The notes beneath the pieces are model-generated. The model did no database searches and had not been told where the DNA came from. It saw only the letters and a program-made list of their open reading frames with translations. From the NCBI GenBank assembly GCA_004375675.1, contig SOKR01000006.1:1-12308 (forward strand): a stretch of 12,308 bases of DNA. Reading direction: 5' to 3'. The DNA comes from Dehalococcoidia bacterium (GTDB lineage Bacteria > Chloroflexota > Dehalococcoidia > Dehalococcoidales > BS750m-G39). Position numbers and translations under genes: made by a program. This document shows, piece after piece, positions 6,956-12,308 of the stretch. Each line of letters starts with the position of its first letter. Position 1 is the stretch's first letter.

Positions 6956-7491
6956 TTCAGTAGTGATACAATCCTCTCGGCTTCTCTTGTCATGTCCTCG
7001 CGGGAAGACTCGTTGACGATGGTAAAGTCGGCCATGGCAATCGGACCTCCCTTGGCGATATTCTCTATCTCGGTCTTATCCCGGCCGGCGGCTTCCTCTG
7101 GTGTCAAGCGCCGGCTCGGCCTCTTGCCTAATCGGGCATATCTGGTCTTGGGCGATGACCACACCGCCACCAGGTAAAGGTCCTCCCTGTAAAGCTCTTT
7201 GAGATAGACGAATTCCTCCCAGGAATAAAGCCCGTCAATGACAACGTTAGAGTTTTTAAGCGCCTGTTCGATTCGGGGCTGGTTGAGCCTGGCGTAAGCG
7301 TCTCTCCCCTCCCCCCGCAGCAACTCTCTCACCAGCCGCTCATTTTCCTCGTTTAGCTGCAAGCCTCGCTTCTTTATCTCCTCGTCGGTGACATCGCCGA
7401 ACCTGATGCGAGTATAGCCGTTCTGCTCAAAGACACGGGAAACTTCCGACTTGCCAGCGCCGGCCATACCCACGATGGAGACCACTTTCAT
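6952..7491 (-). CDS. P-loop nucleotide kinase-like protein (UPF0200 / dephospho-CoA kinase-like)
   Basis: A 179-residue P-loop protein with Walker A GMAGAGKS (8-15), then IRFGDVTDEEIKKRGL (29-44), NEENERLVRELL (48-59), VVIDGLYSWEEF (83-94) and a basic lid region RPSRRLTPEEAAGRDKTEIE (124-143). This layout resembles the archaeal UPF0200 group and nucleotide or dephospho-CoA kinases. The substrate is unknown; the 4 bp overlap with dCMP deaminase suggests a nucleotide-linked role, which is inference. The ATG at 7491 is preferred because the P-loop then begins at residue 8 as usual and the predicted transcript starts almost at this codon. The ORF extension upstream to 7527 overlaps the promoter. 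Confidence 0.75.
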   Translation of the reverse strand: MKVVSIVGMAGAGKSEVSRVFEQNGYTRIRFGDVTDEEIKKRGLQLNEENERLVRELLRGEGRDAYARLNQPRIEQALKNSNVVIDGLYSWEEFVYLKELYREDLYLVAVWSSPKTRYARLGKRPSRRLTPEEAAGRDKTEIENIAKGGPIAMADFTIVNESSREDMTREAERIVSLLK

Positions 7492-7498
7492 CCACCCC

Positions 7499-7527
7499 AT
7501 TATAAGCAAACGCCAACCAAATAACAA
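7499..7527 (-). promoter_or_regulatory. Promoter giving an apparently leaderless kinase-deaminase transcript
   Basis: On the minus strand TTGTTA (7522-7527) is followed after 17 bp by TATAAT (7499-7504). Transcription would begin about seven bases on, at 7491-7492, which is the ATG of the kinase gene itself. Only GGGGTGG directly abutting the ATG could serve as a ribosome site, so leaderless translation is likely. Confidence 0.6.
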
Positions 7528-7566
7528 TAAGTTCTTGGTCTAGGTAAACCTTGTTTCCCCCCTATC

Positions 7567-7638
7567 ATTATTTAGGGAAGGTCTTTCTTTCCCACCCAAT
7601 ACCCACCCTATAAGGGTGGCACCCCTTATATATCCCCC
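7567..7638 (-). repeat. L block of copy B
   Basis: Reading the minus strand gives TATATA, then a hairpin CCACCC-TTATA-GGGTGG, then TATTGGGTGGGAAAGAAAG and ACCTTCCCTAAATAA. This parallels 3849-3913 word for word with substitutions. Confidence 0.6.
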
Positions 7639-7730
7639 TTTGAAAAAGCCTGCCTGCGCGTAGCCCCGCCTGCCAAAGCCTTGTGCGGCGGGCAGGCGCT
7701 TCGGCGAAGGCAGGGGGGATCAAGGGGGAT
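7632..7730. repeat. Nested palindromic repeat
   Basis: A perfect 9 bp inverted repeat, ATCCCCCTT (7632-7640) and AAGGGGGAT (7722-7730), brackets a 67 bp internal palindrome (7648-7714). That palindrome has outer arms GCCTGCC / GGCAGG and inner arms CGCCTGCC (7667-7674) / GGCAGGCG (7691-7698), plus a CTTCGGCGAAG mini-hairpin. It resembles the short dispersed palindromes seen between genes in many bacteria and looks inserted into copy B. Confidence 0.65.
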
Positions 7731-7753
7731 TTTCTCACATCTTGGGGGAGTCC

Positions 7754-7855
7754 AAGAGGGGGCAAAGCCCCCTTTTGAGAGACGTTTCTGGGCGGGTTGG
7801 TGCGGGAAGAACAGCCTGGGGCGGCGGGCGGGAAAAGATTAAAACAAGGTGGGGA
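7754..7855 (+). repeat. R block of copy B, with GGGGGC hairpin
   Basis: This block matches the complement of 3555-3660 along its length. The hairpin AGGGGGC-AAA-GCCCCCT (7757-7773) is followed by TTT, giving a terminator-like shape. However, no plus-strand gene lies upstream to be terminated, so the shape more likely belongs to the repeat. Confidence 0.7.
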
Positions 7856-7875
7856 TGGGCAGCCCAAACCACCTG

Positions 7876-7884
7876 TGTTATAAT
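7876..7884 (+). promoter_or_regulatory. Extended -10 promoter for the CCA-enzyme gene
   Basis: TGTTATAAT combines a TG-n extension with a perfect TATAAT; no -35 is apparent. The predicted start, near 7890-7892, leaves only about 5-7 nt before the ATG at 7897 and no room for a ribosome site, so the message is near-leaderless. The promoter lies just outside the repeat end (7855). Confidence 0.65.
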
Positions 7885-7896
7885 CTAGCCAAAGAT

Positions 7897-9156
7897 ATGC
7901 CCAAGCGTCTTAATCTATCCCAAGAGATAGAAAAGCAGCTGCCCGGCGAGCTGGTCAACTTCATGTGGATGGCGGGCGAAATCGCCCACACCCGCGGTGA
8001 AAAGCTCTACCTGGTGGGCGGGGTGGTGCGCGACCTGATGCTGGGGCAGGCCAACCTCGACCTCGACCTGGTGGTAGAAGGCAATGCTATAGAACTGGCG
8101 CAGCAGCTCAAAAAGAATATTAAGGGCAAAATCACCACCCACCCCCGCTTCAACACCGCCAAGCTCCTCTGGGACAACTGGAGCGTCGACCTGACCACCG
8201 CCCGCACCGAGACCTATGAAAAACCGGGGGCACTACCCCAAATCACCCCCGGCTCGCTTGACGAAGACCTCGGCCGCCGCGACTTCACCATCAACGCCAT
8301 GGCGCTGGGCCTAAACCCCGGACTCTACGGCAAGCCCATCGACCCCCACGGCGGGCGCGATGACCTCAAGAACAAGCTCATCCGCGTCCTCCACGAAAAC
8401 AGCTTCATTGATGACGCCACCCGCATCTGGCGCGGGCTGCGTTATGAGCAGCGCCTCGACTTCCACCTGGAGAAAAAGACGCTCGGCTTCTTCAAGCGCG
8501 ATGTTGACATGCTCAAGACCATCAGCGCCGACCGCACCCGCTACGAAATCGAATGCATCCTCAAGGAACCATACCCGGAGAAGGTCTTTATCCGCGCCGC
8601 CGAACTGGGAGTCTTACCCCACCTCCACCCCAACTTAAGGGGCGACGACTGGCTGGCGGAAAAATTCGAGCAGGCGCGCAAGCTCAGCGACCCCGCCCCG
8701 CCCGAAGCCGGACTCTACCTGGCGCTGCTGGCTTACCCCCTGGCCAAGGAAGAAACCGAGCGCTTCATATCCCGCCTCAGGCTGCCCAAGGCGCTGGCGC
8801 AGATACTTATTGACACCGCCGCCCTCAAGAGCAAGATGCGTCTGATGGCCACCCCCGGCCTCTCCCCCAGTGGCATCTTCCGCCTCCTCGAAGCCTATTC
8901 CTCCCCGGCGATGGTGGCTAACTCCGTCGCCACCGAGTCCCCCACCGCCAGCCAGAACATACACCAATACCTCACCCGGCTGAAATACATTGAAATCTCG
9001 CTTACCGGCGACGACCTGATAAAGATGGGCGTCACCACCGGCCCCGAAATCAGGGAGATAATGGAACGGCTGCAAAAAGCTCGGCTGGACGGGGAGATTG
9101 CTTCCAGAGATGACGAGATGGCATTAGTCCAGAGCTGGCTGACTAAACAGGAATAA
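7897..9156 (+). CDS. CCA tRNA nucleotidyltransferase family protein
   Basis: A 419-residue class II nucleotidyltransferase of the tRNA CCA-adding/poly(A) polymerase family, which builds or repairs the 3' CCA of tRNA. The head domain shows YLVGGVVRDLMLG (38-50), the metal-binding LDLDLV (D55 and D57), a third acid in SVDLTTARTE (D98) and GRRDFTINAMAL (126-137). RIWRGLRYEQRLDFHLEKKT (176-195) is the neck region that recognises the incoming base. No HD phosphohydrolase motif is obvious in the C-terminal half. CCA-adding, CC-adding, A-adding and poly(A) activities cannot be separated from sequence alone. The ATG at 7897 is chosen because the promoter lies just upstream; an in-frame ATG at 7849 would place the start before the promoter. 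It ends one base from the convergent rubrerythrin stop. Confidence 0.88.
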   Translation: MPKRLNLSQEIEKQLPGELVNFMWMAGEIAHTRGEKLYLVGGVVRDLMLGQANLDLDLVVEGNAIELAQQLKKNIKGKITTHPRFNTAKLLWDNWSVDLTTARTETYEKPGALPQITPGSLDEDLGRRDFTINAMALGLNPGLYGKPIDPHGGRDDLKNKLIRVLHENSFIDDATRIWRGLRYEQRLDFHLEKKTLGFFKRDVDMLKTISADRTRYEIECILKEPYPEKVFIRAAELGVLPHLHPNLRGDDWLAEKFEQARKLSDPAPPEAGLYLALLAYPLAKEETERFISRLRLPKALAQILIDTAALKSKMRLMATPGLSPSGIFRLLEAYSSPAMVANSVATESPTASQNIHQYLTRLKYIEISLTGDDLIKMGVTTGPEIREIMERLQKARLDGEIASRDDEMALVQSWLTKQE

Positions 9157-9157
9157 C

Positions 9158-9661
9158 CTACCCCACCTCCATAAACTTGCTTCTCGGCGCGCCGCAGATG
9201 GGGCATTTCTCCGGGGCTTCCCCGGCCACGGTATTGCCGCAGAACGGGCAGACGAAGTAAGGCTCATCCTTTAACTCCTTACCCCCCTCCAGCGCTTCCA
9301 GCGCCTTCTGGTACAAGGCGTGGTGGACCTTCTCCACGGCGTTGGCGTGGCTGAAGCTAATCTCCGCCCGCTGGTTACCCTCGGCCTTAGCCTGCTCGAT
9401 AAAAGCGGGGTACATCTTGGTGAACTCGTATTCCTCCCCGCTGATAGACTCTTTCAGGTTTTCGGCTGTCGAGCCGATACCGCCAAGGACTTTCAGGTGA
9501 TTACGGGCGTGCACCGTCTCCGCCTCCACCGCCGCCCGGAAGAGCCGGGCTATCTGGGGATGCCCTTCGCTCTCCGCCTTATCGGCAAAGTAAAGGTAGC
9601 GCCGGCTGGCCTGGCTTTCCCCGGCAAAGGCTCCATCAAGGTTCTTCTCTGTCTTGCTCAA
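9158..9661 (-). CDS. Rubrerythrin
   Basis: A 167-residue rubrerythrin, a cytoplasmic non-haem iron peroxidase that reduces hydrogen peroxide and protects anaerobes from oxygen exposure. The N-terminal ferritin-like four-helix domain supplies the di-iron ligands: E15 in AGES, E48 and H51 in EAETVH, glutamates around 76-79 (GEEYE) and E110 with H113 in EKVHH. The C-terminal rubredoxin-like domain has C138-P-F-C141 and C153-P-I-C156 holding one iron. The start is TTG at 9661, not an upstream codon: GGAGGTG lies 4-5 bases before it, and the longer frame would overlap plsY and add an arginine-rich tail foreign to the family. It is last in the SRP RNA-ksgA-ispE-plsY line, 16 bp after plsY. Confidence 0.94.
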   Translation of the reverse strand: MSKTEKNLDGAFAGESQASRRYLYFADKAESEGHPQIARLFRAAVEAETVHARNHLKVLGGIGSTAENLKESISGEEYEFTKMYPAFIEQAKAEGNQRAEISFSHANAVEKVHHALYQKALEALEGGKELKDEPYFVCPFCGNTVAGEAPEKCPICGAPRSKFMEVG

Positions 9662-9677
9662 TTTACACCTCCGAATA

Positions 9678-10319
9678 TCAATCTGACTTTTTCTTTGTCT
9701 GCCACGGCGTATAATCCCGGTCGACGATAAGCCCCTTCTTCTCGTCACCTGCCCTATCCACAGCCGACCTGAAGTGGGGCATCGTCTTCAAGAGGCAAAA
9801 TACGGGCAGGGCTATGGAATAGAGAATGACGCTCAGCTCCCCCCCGAAAGCCCAGATGAGAGGAGGCAGAAAGATAAAGCCCACCACCGCCGACAGCCTC
9901 ACGTTGCTGGTAAAGATGACCGCGACCACCAGTATGGCGGCGCTGATGGCAAAGGGGATAGGCGAGAAAACCAGCAGCACCCCCATGGTGGTGGCCAGCC
10001 CCTGCCCTCCCCGGAACTTCAGCCAGACCGGCCAGTTGTGCCCCGCCACCGCCACCAACCCCACGGCGAAGACCCAGTAAGGGTGCAGCCCCAGCTCGCG
10101 GGCGATGAGCACGGCCAGCGCCCCCTTGGCCATGTCGGCGAAGAGCACGCCGAAACCGGGCAGGGTGCCTATCTCCCGCATGGTGTTGACCGCCCCCATA
10201 TTGCCCCCGCCCATCTTCCTGATGTCCACCCCCTTTACCAGCCGCCCGATAAGGTAGGCGCAGGGGATGGAACCGAGCAGGTAACCGATAACCATCGCCA
10301 GAACTATTTGTCCCGCCAT
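9678..10319 (-). CDS. plsY: Acyl-phosphate:glycerol-3-phosphate acyltransferase
   Basis: A 213-residue integral membrane acyltransferase that moves the acyl group from acyl-phosphate to glycerol-3-phosphate, giving lysophosphatidate, the first step of phospholipid synthesis. The three family motifs are present: GSIPCAYLIGR (16-26), GGGNMGAVNTMREIG (37-51) and GHNWPVWLKFRGGQGLATT (93-111), with DMAKG at 62-66. Motif 2 is usually GSGNxGATN and motif 3 usually has GGKG, so G/S, V/T and Q/K changes are seen here; this may be a lineage variant. There are seven or so hydrophobic segments and a basic tail. The ATG at 10319 is preferred over the GTG at 10325 because AAAGGAG then has a five-base spacer. 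The gene follows ispE by 31 bp; a TATAAT at 10350-10355 overlaps the ispE stop but lacks other promoter parts. Confidence 0.9.
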   Translation of the reverse strand: MAGQIVLAMVIGYLLGSIPCAYLIGRLVKGVDIRKMGGGNMGAVNTMREIGTLPGFGVLFADMAKGALAVLIARELGLHPYWVFAVGLVAVAGHNWPVWLKFRGGQGLATTMGVLLVFSPIPFAISAAILVVAVIFTSNVRLSAVVGFIFLPPLIWAFGGELSVILYSIALPVFCLLKTMPHFRSAVDRAGDEKKGLIVDRDYTPWQTKKKSD

Positions 10320-10350
10320 TGCCACTCCTTTAAGTTTACTTTAGCCCTGA

Positions 10351-11211
10351 TTATAACCTATCCAGCGACGAAAGCGTAGCCGTCAGGTAACACTCCAACC
10401 CCTGGTCTTTGCACCGCTGGTATAAGTCCTCGGCCTTAGCCTTATCTTCCATCATGGCAAACAAGGTCGGCCCCGAGCCGGCGAGGTGGACATGAGGAGC
10501 CCCTACTTTTAGAAAATGCTCCTTATAGACCTTGAGCTTGGGGAAAAAGTTGTAGGCGACGTTCTCAAAGGTATTGAAAAGCAGGGATGGGCTTACCGCC
10601 CCCCGCGTCAACTCCACCACCATGCTATCCGTAACCTCCCCGTCGCTGTAGTGGCTGGGCTTGAGCCTGTCGTAGAGCTGTTTTGTTTTCCCCTCCACAT
10701 CTGGCAGCGGGGGTACGAGCAGGACGACCCAGCGGTGGGGCAGCGAAGGCAGGGGGGCTATCTTCTCCCCCCTCCCCTCCGCCAGCGCCGTGCCCCCGTA
10801 GAGGAAAAAGGCGACATCGGAGCCCAGCCTCGTCGCCAGCTCCAGCAATTTAGCCGGCTTCAGCTCCGGCGGCCAGAGCTCGTTAAGCCCCAGCAGGACG
10901 GCGGCGGCGGCGCTGCTGTCCCCACCCAGCCCCGAAGAAAGAGGAATGCGTTTCTCAACTTCTATCCTGGCTCCCTGGGAGCACCCCTTGACCTGTTGCA
11001 GCAGGTCGGCGGTGCGGGCTACCAGGCTCTTTCCGGCGATGAAGTCGGGGTTATCGCTGCTGACCTCGATTTTATCGCTCAGGCTGAAACCCAGGCTGTC
11101 GCAAAGGTCGATAGCCTGAATAACGCTGCGAATGTTATGAAAGCCGTCGGGCCTTTCGCCCAGGACTTCGAGTGTCAGGTTAATCTTGGCCGGCGCCTTA
11201 ACCGTCAGCAT
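10351..11211 (-). CDS. ispE: 4-diphosphocytidyl-2-C-methyl-D-erythritol kinase
   Basis: A 286-residue GHMP kinase that phosphorylates CDP-methylerythritol in the MEP route to isoprenoids. Its marks are AKINL (8-12) with catalytic K9, PDGFHNI (21-27), the ATP-binding PLSSGLGGDSSAAAA (90-104), SDVAFFLYGGTA (131-142) with catalytic D132, and LAGSGPTLFAM near the end. The phosphate loop differs from the usual AGLGGGSSDAAA by D for G and A for D, probably a lineage variant since everything else is intact. The ATG at 11211 gives the normal N-terminus and has GGGGGGT upstream. It overlaps the ksgA stop by 14 bp, which argues for coupled translation. Confidence 0.93.
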   Translation of the reverse strand: MLTVKAPAKINLTLEVLGERPDGFHNIRSVIQAIDLCDSLGFSLSDKIEVSSDNPDFIAGKSLVARTADLLQQVKGCSQGARIEVEKRIPLSSGLGGDSSAAAAVLLGLNELWPPELKPAKLLELATRLGSDVAFFLYGGTALAEGRGEKIAPLPSLPHRWVVLLVPPLPDVEGKTKQLYDRLKPSHYSDGEVTDSMVVELTRGAVSPSLLFNTFENVAYNFFPKLKVYKEHFLKVGAPHVHLAGSGPTLFAMMEDKAKAEDLYQRCKDQGLECYLTATLSSLDRL

Positions 11212-12052
11212 CTTTACCCCCCAATACCCGCCAGAGCTCTGCCCACTCCTCAATAGTTAATGTCTCCGCCCGCCGCTGCGGGTCTATCTTGGCTTTTTGC
11301 AGAAAGGGCAAGACCGCACTCTTGTCCCTCCCCAGCCCCTTGGCCAGCGAGTTGGTCAGCTGCTTGCGCGGGGCGGCAAAGCCCGCCCGCACGGTGTCGA
11401 AAAAGCCCTTTTCATCAACGTCCACTTTTGGCTTCGGGTAAACGTCTATTTTTAGTACCGCCGAGCTGACCTCGGGCGCGGGGTAAAACGAATCAGGAGG
11501 AACGGTGGTTATTATCTTTGGCTCGCCGTAGAACTGGATGCCGACGCTCAAGATACTCATATCGCCCGGTTTGGCGGCGATGGCTTCGGCGACCTCTTTC
11601 TGCACCATGACCACCATTGCCTGCGGTTTAGCTTTTGCTTCGAGGAAGTGGCGCAGGGCAGGCGAGGTAATGTAGTAAGGCAGGTTGGCTACCACCTTAT
11701 AGCCCCGCCCCCCCACCAGCCCCTTCGGCTCGATTTTGAGCACATCTCCATTGACGATGGTGACGTTATCAAAAGAAGCCAGCGTCTCTTTAAGCAAAGC
11801 CGCCAGCTTATCATCCAGCTCGACGGCAATAACCCTGCCCGCTCTTTGCGCCAGCTCCCGGGTGAGGATGCCCAATCCCGGCCCCACCTCCACCACCAGG
11901 TCGTCGGAGCCGAGCTCGGCGGCGGCGATAATGGCTTCGAGCACTTCGGCATTAATAAGGAAGTGCTGCCCCAGCCCCTTTCTCGCCCTGAGGTCTGACT
12001 GGCGCAGCAACCTTCTGGTCTCGGCCAAAAGCGGATTCGGGCTTCTATCCAT
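11198..12052 (-). CDS. rsmA: 16S rRNA dimethyladenosine transferase
   Basis: A 284-residue KsgA/RsmA methyltransferase that uses S-adenosylmethionine to dimethylate two adjacent adenosines near the 3' end of 16S rRNA, a late step of 30S assembly. Features are RKGLGQHFLIN (24-34), the SAM-binding VEVGPGLGILT (54-64), AVELD (76-80, acidic residue for the ribose), NGDVLK (101-106), catalytic NLPYYI (123-128), FYPAPEVSSAVL (189-200) and the RKQLTNSL region (229-236) of the C-terminal domain. The ATG at 12052 is used: longer frames reach back into the SRP RNA, and the preceding residues do not look like KsgA. No good ribosome site is seen. The start lies about 13 bases after the SRP RNA 3' end. 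Confidence 0.94.
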   Translation of the reverse strand: MDRSPNPLLAETRRLLRQSDLRARKGLGQHFLINAEVLEAIIAAAELGSDDLVVEVGPGLGILTRELAQRAGRVIAVELDDKLAALLKETLASFDNVTIVNGDVLKIEPKGLVGGRGYKVVANLPYYITSPALRHFLEAKAKPQAMVVMVQKEVAEAIAAKPGDMSILSVGIQFYGEPKIITTVPPDSFYPAPEVSSAVLKIDVYPKPKVDVDEKGFFDTVRAGFAAPRKQLTNSLAKGLGRDKSAVLPFLQKAKIDPQRRAETLTIEEWAELWRVLGGKDADG

Positions 12053-12065
12053 CAAATCAATGAGG

Positions 12066-12308
12066 CCGTGCACCCGCCCTCGACCCCGCCTAACAGCTTG
12101 CCCGGACCAGCCAACTCCAACCAGGTAACCCTGCGGCACCCGGGGCTTCTATTTACCGCTGCTTCCTCTCGGACCTGACGGGATTCATAGCGCTCCGCCG
12201 CGCAAGACCCGGCCTTCAACACCGCTTAGTACGGGTAGTCCTACCAGACAAAGGCCTCAAGCGGGAATTCGACCCCGCTATAGCGGATTGCGAGTTCAGG
12301 GCACCGCT
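12066..12308 (-). ncRNA. ffs: Signal recognition particle RNA, large bacterial type (5' end beyond window)
   Basis: Reading the minus strand gives an SRP RNA with both domains. The Alu-side begins AGCGGTGCCCTGAACTCGC and continues CAATCCGCTATAGCGGGGTC, closely paralleling Bacillus subtilis scRNA. The S domain has the conserved Ffh-binding hairpin (12158-12179, GGTCCGAGAGGAAGCAGC) with a GAGA tetraloop, followed by GTGCCGCAGGGTTACCTGG. The RNA closes with GGGTGCACGG (12066-12075), which should pair with the missing 5' end. About 15-20 nt of the 5' end lie outside the window. The Ffh-RNA particle delivers nascent membrane proteins to the membrane. There is no terminator between it and ksgA. Confidence 0.93.

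Larger units (their letters stand above)
7553..7856 (+). repeat. Composite MITE-like repeat, copy B (gene-free region 7492-7896)
   Basis: An inverted, diverged counterpart of the element at 3555-3936. The left block (7567-7638) matches the complement of 3849-3913 and the right block (7754-7855) matches the complement of 3555-3660. The middle differs: B carries a nested palindrome (7632-7730) instead of the tandem units of A. No ORF with a credible start or product is seen, and the rest of the 7492-7896 gap holds only the two flanking promoters. Confidence 0.65.

Noticed and set aside
7757..7776. Hairpin plus T-run as an intrinsic terminator on the plus strand
   Set aside because: No plus-strand gene lies upstream, and the same hairpin occurs in the other repeat copy without a T-run, so it belongs to the repeat.
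3555..7856. The inverted repeats as ends of an active transposon or a CRISPR array
   Set aside because: No transposase, recombinase or cas gene is present, the copies are diverged, and the tandem units lack regular spacers.
7568..7867. 99-codon minus-strand ORF in repeat region B
   Set aside because: It spans the nested palindrome and both repeat blocks; composition follows the hairpins and no recognisable domain results.
10350..10355. TATAAT over the ispE stop as a plsY promoter
   Set aside because: It lacks a TG extension and a -35, and the genes are tightly packed; kept only as a note.
12052..12139. Longer ksgA start at 12139
   Set aside because: It would read through the SRP RNA and adds residues unlike any KsgA N-terminus.

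Overview
The window is an ordinary-looking bacterial housekeeping region of roughly 55-60% GC. It has compact operons on both strands, and nothing in it looks like a phage, defence or CRISPR system. The gene content points to Chloroflexota, most plausibly a Dehalococcoidia-like lineage: a large (Alu-domain) SRP RNA beside ksgA and ispE, a dUTPase of the archaeal DCD-like type, and an archaeal-type UPF0200-like P-loop kinase. This placement is inferred from family resemblance and is not proven.

Layout. 1-212: 3' end of an unrecognised + strand reading frame. 219-1906 (-): small two-helix membrane protein plus a sodium/solute symporter, translationally coupled. 2078-2914 (-): DegV lipid-binding protein, divergent from 3036-3551 (+): DCD-family dUTPase; their promoters lie back to back. 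3552-3958: gene-free repeat region A. 3959-6409 (-): ABC transporter ATPase and permease followed by a diacylglycerol-kinase-family lipid kinase. 6473-7491 (-): P-loop kinase and dCMP deaminase, overlapping by 4 bp. 7492-7896: gene-free repeat region B. 7897-9156 (+): CCA-type tRNA nucleotidyltransferase. 9158-12308 (-): SRP RNA, then ksgA, ispE, plsY and rubrerythrin, all tightly packed.

How the genes fit together. dCMP deaminase and dUTPase are the two routes to dUMP for thymidylate synthesis. DegV (fatty-acid binding), PlsY (acyl-phosphate to lysophosphatidate) and the lipid kinase all concern phospholipid supply. SRP RNA, KsgA and the CCA enzyme serve translation and protein targeting. 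IspE serves the MEP isoprenoid pathway.

The most unusual content is non-coding. Regions A and B are inverted, diverged copies of one composite, hairpin-rich, MITE-like repeat (about 0.3-0.4 kb each) that brackets the 4 kb lipid-kinase/ABC/deaminase/kinase block. Copy A contains degenerate tandem units and copy B contains a nested 67 bp palindrome. Several promoters share an extended -10 (TG-n-TAwAAT), and two genes appear to be leaderless or nearly so.
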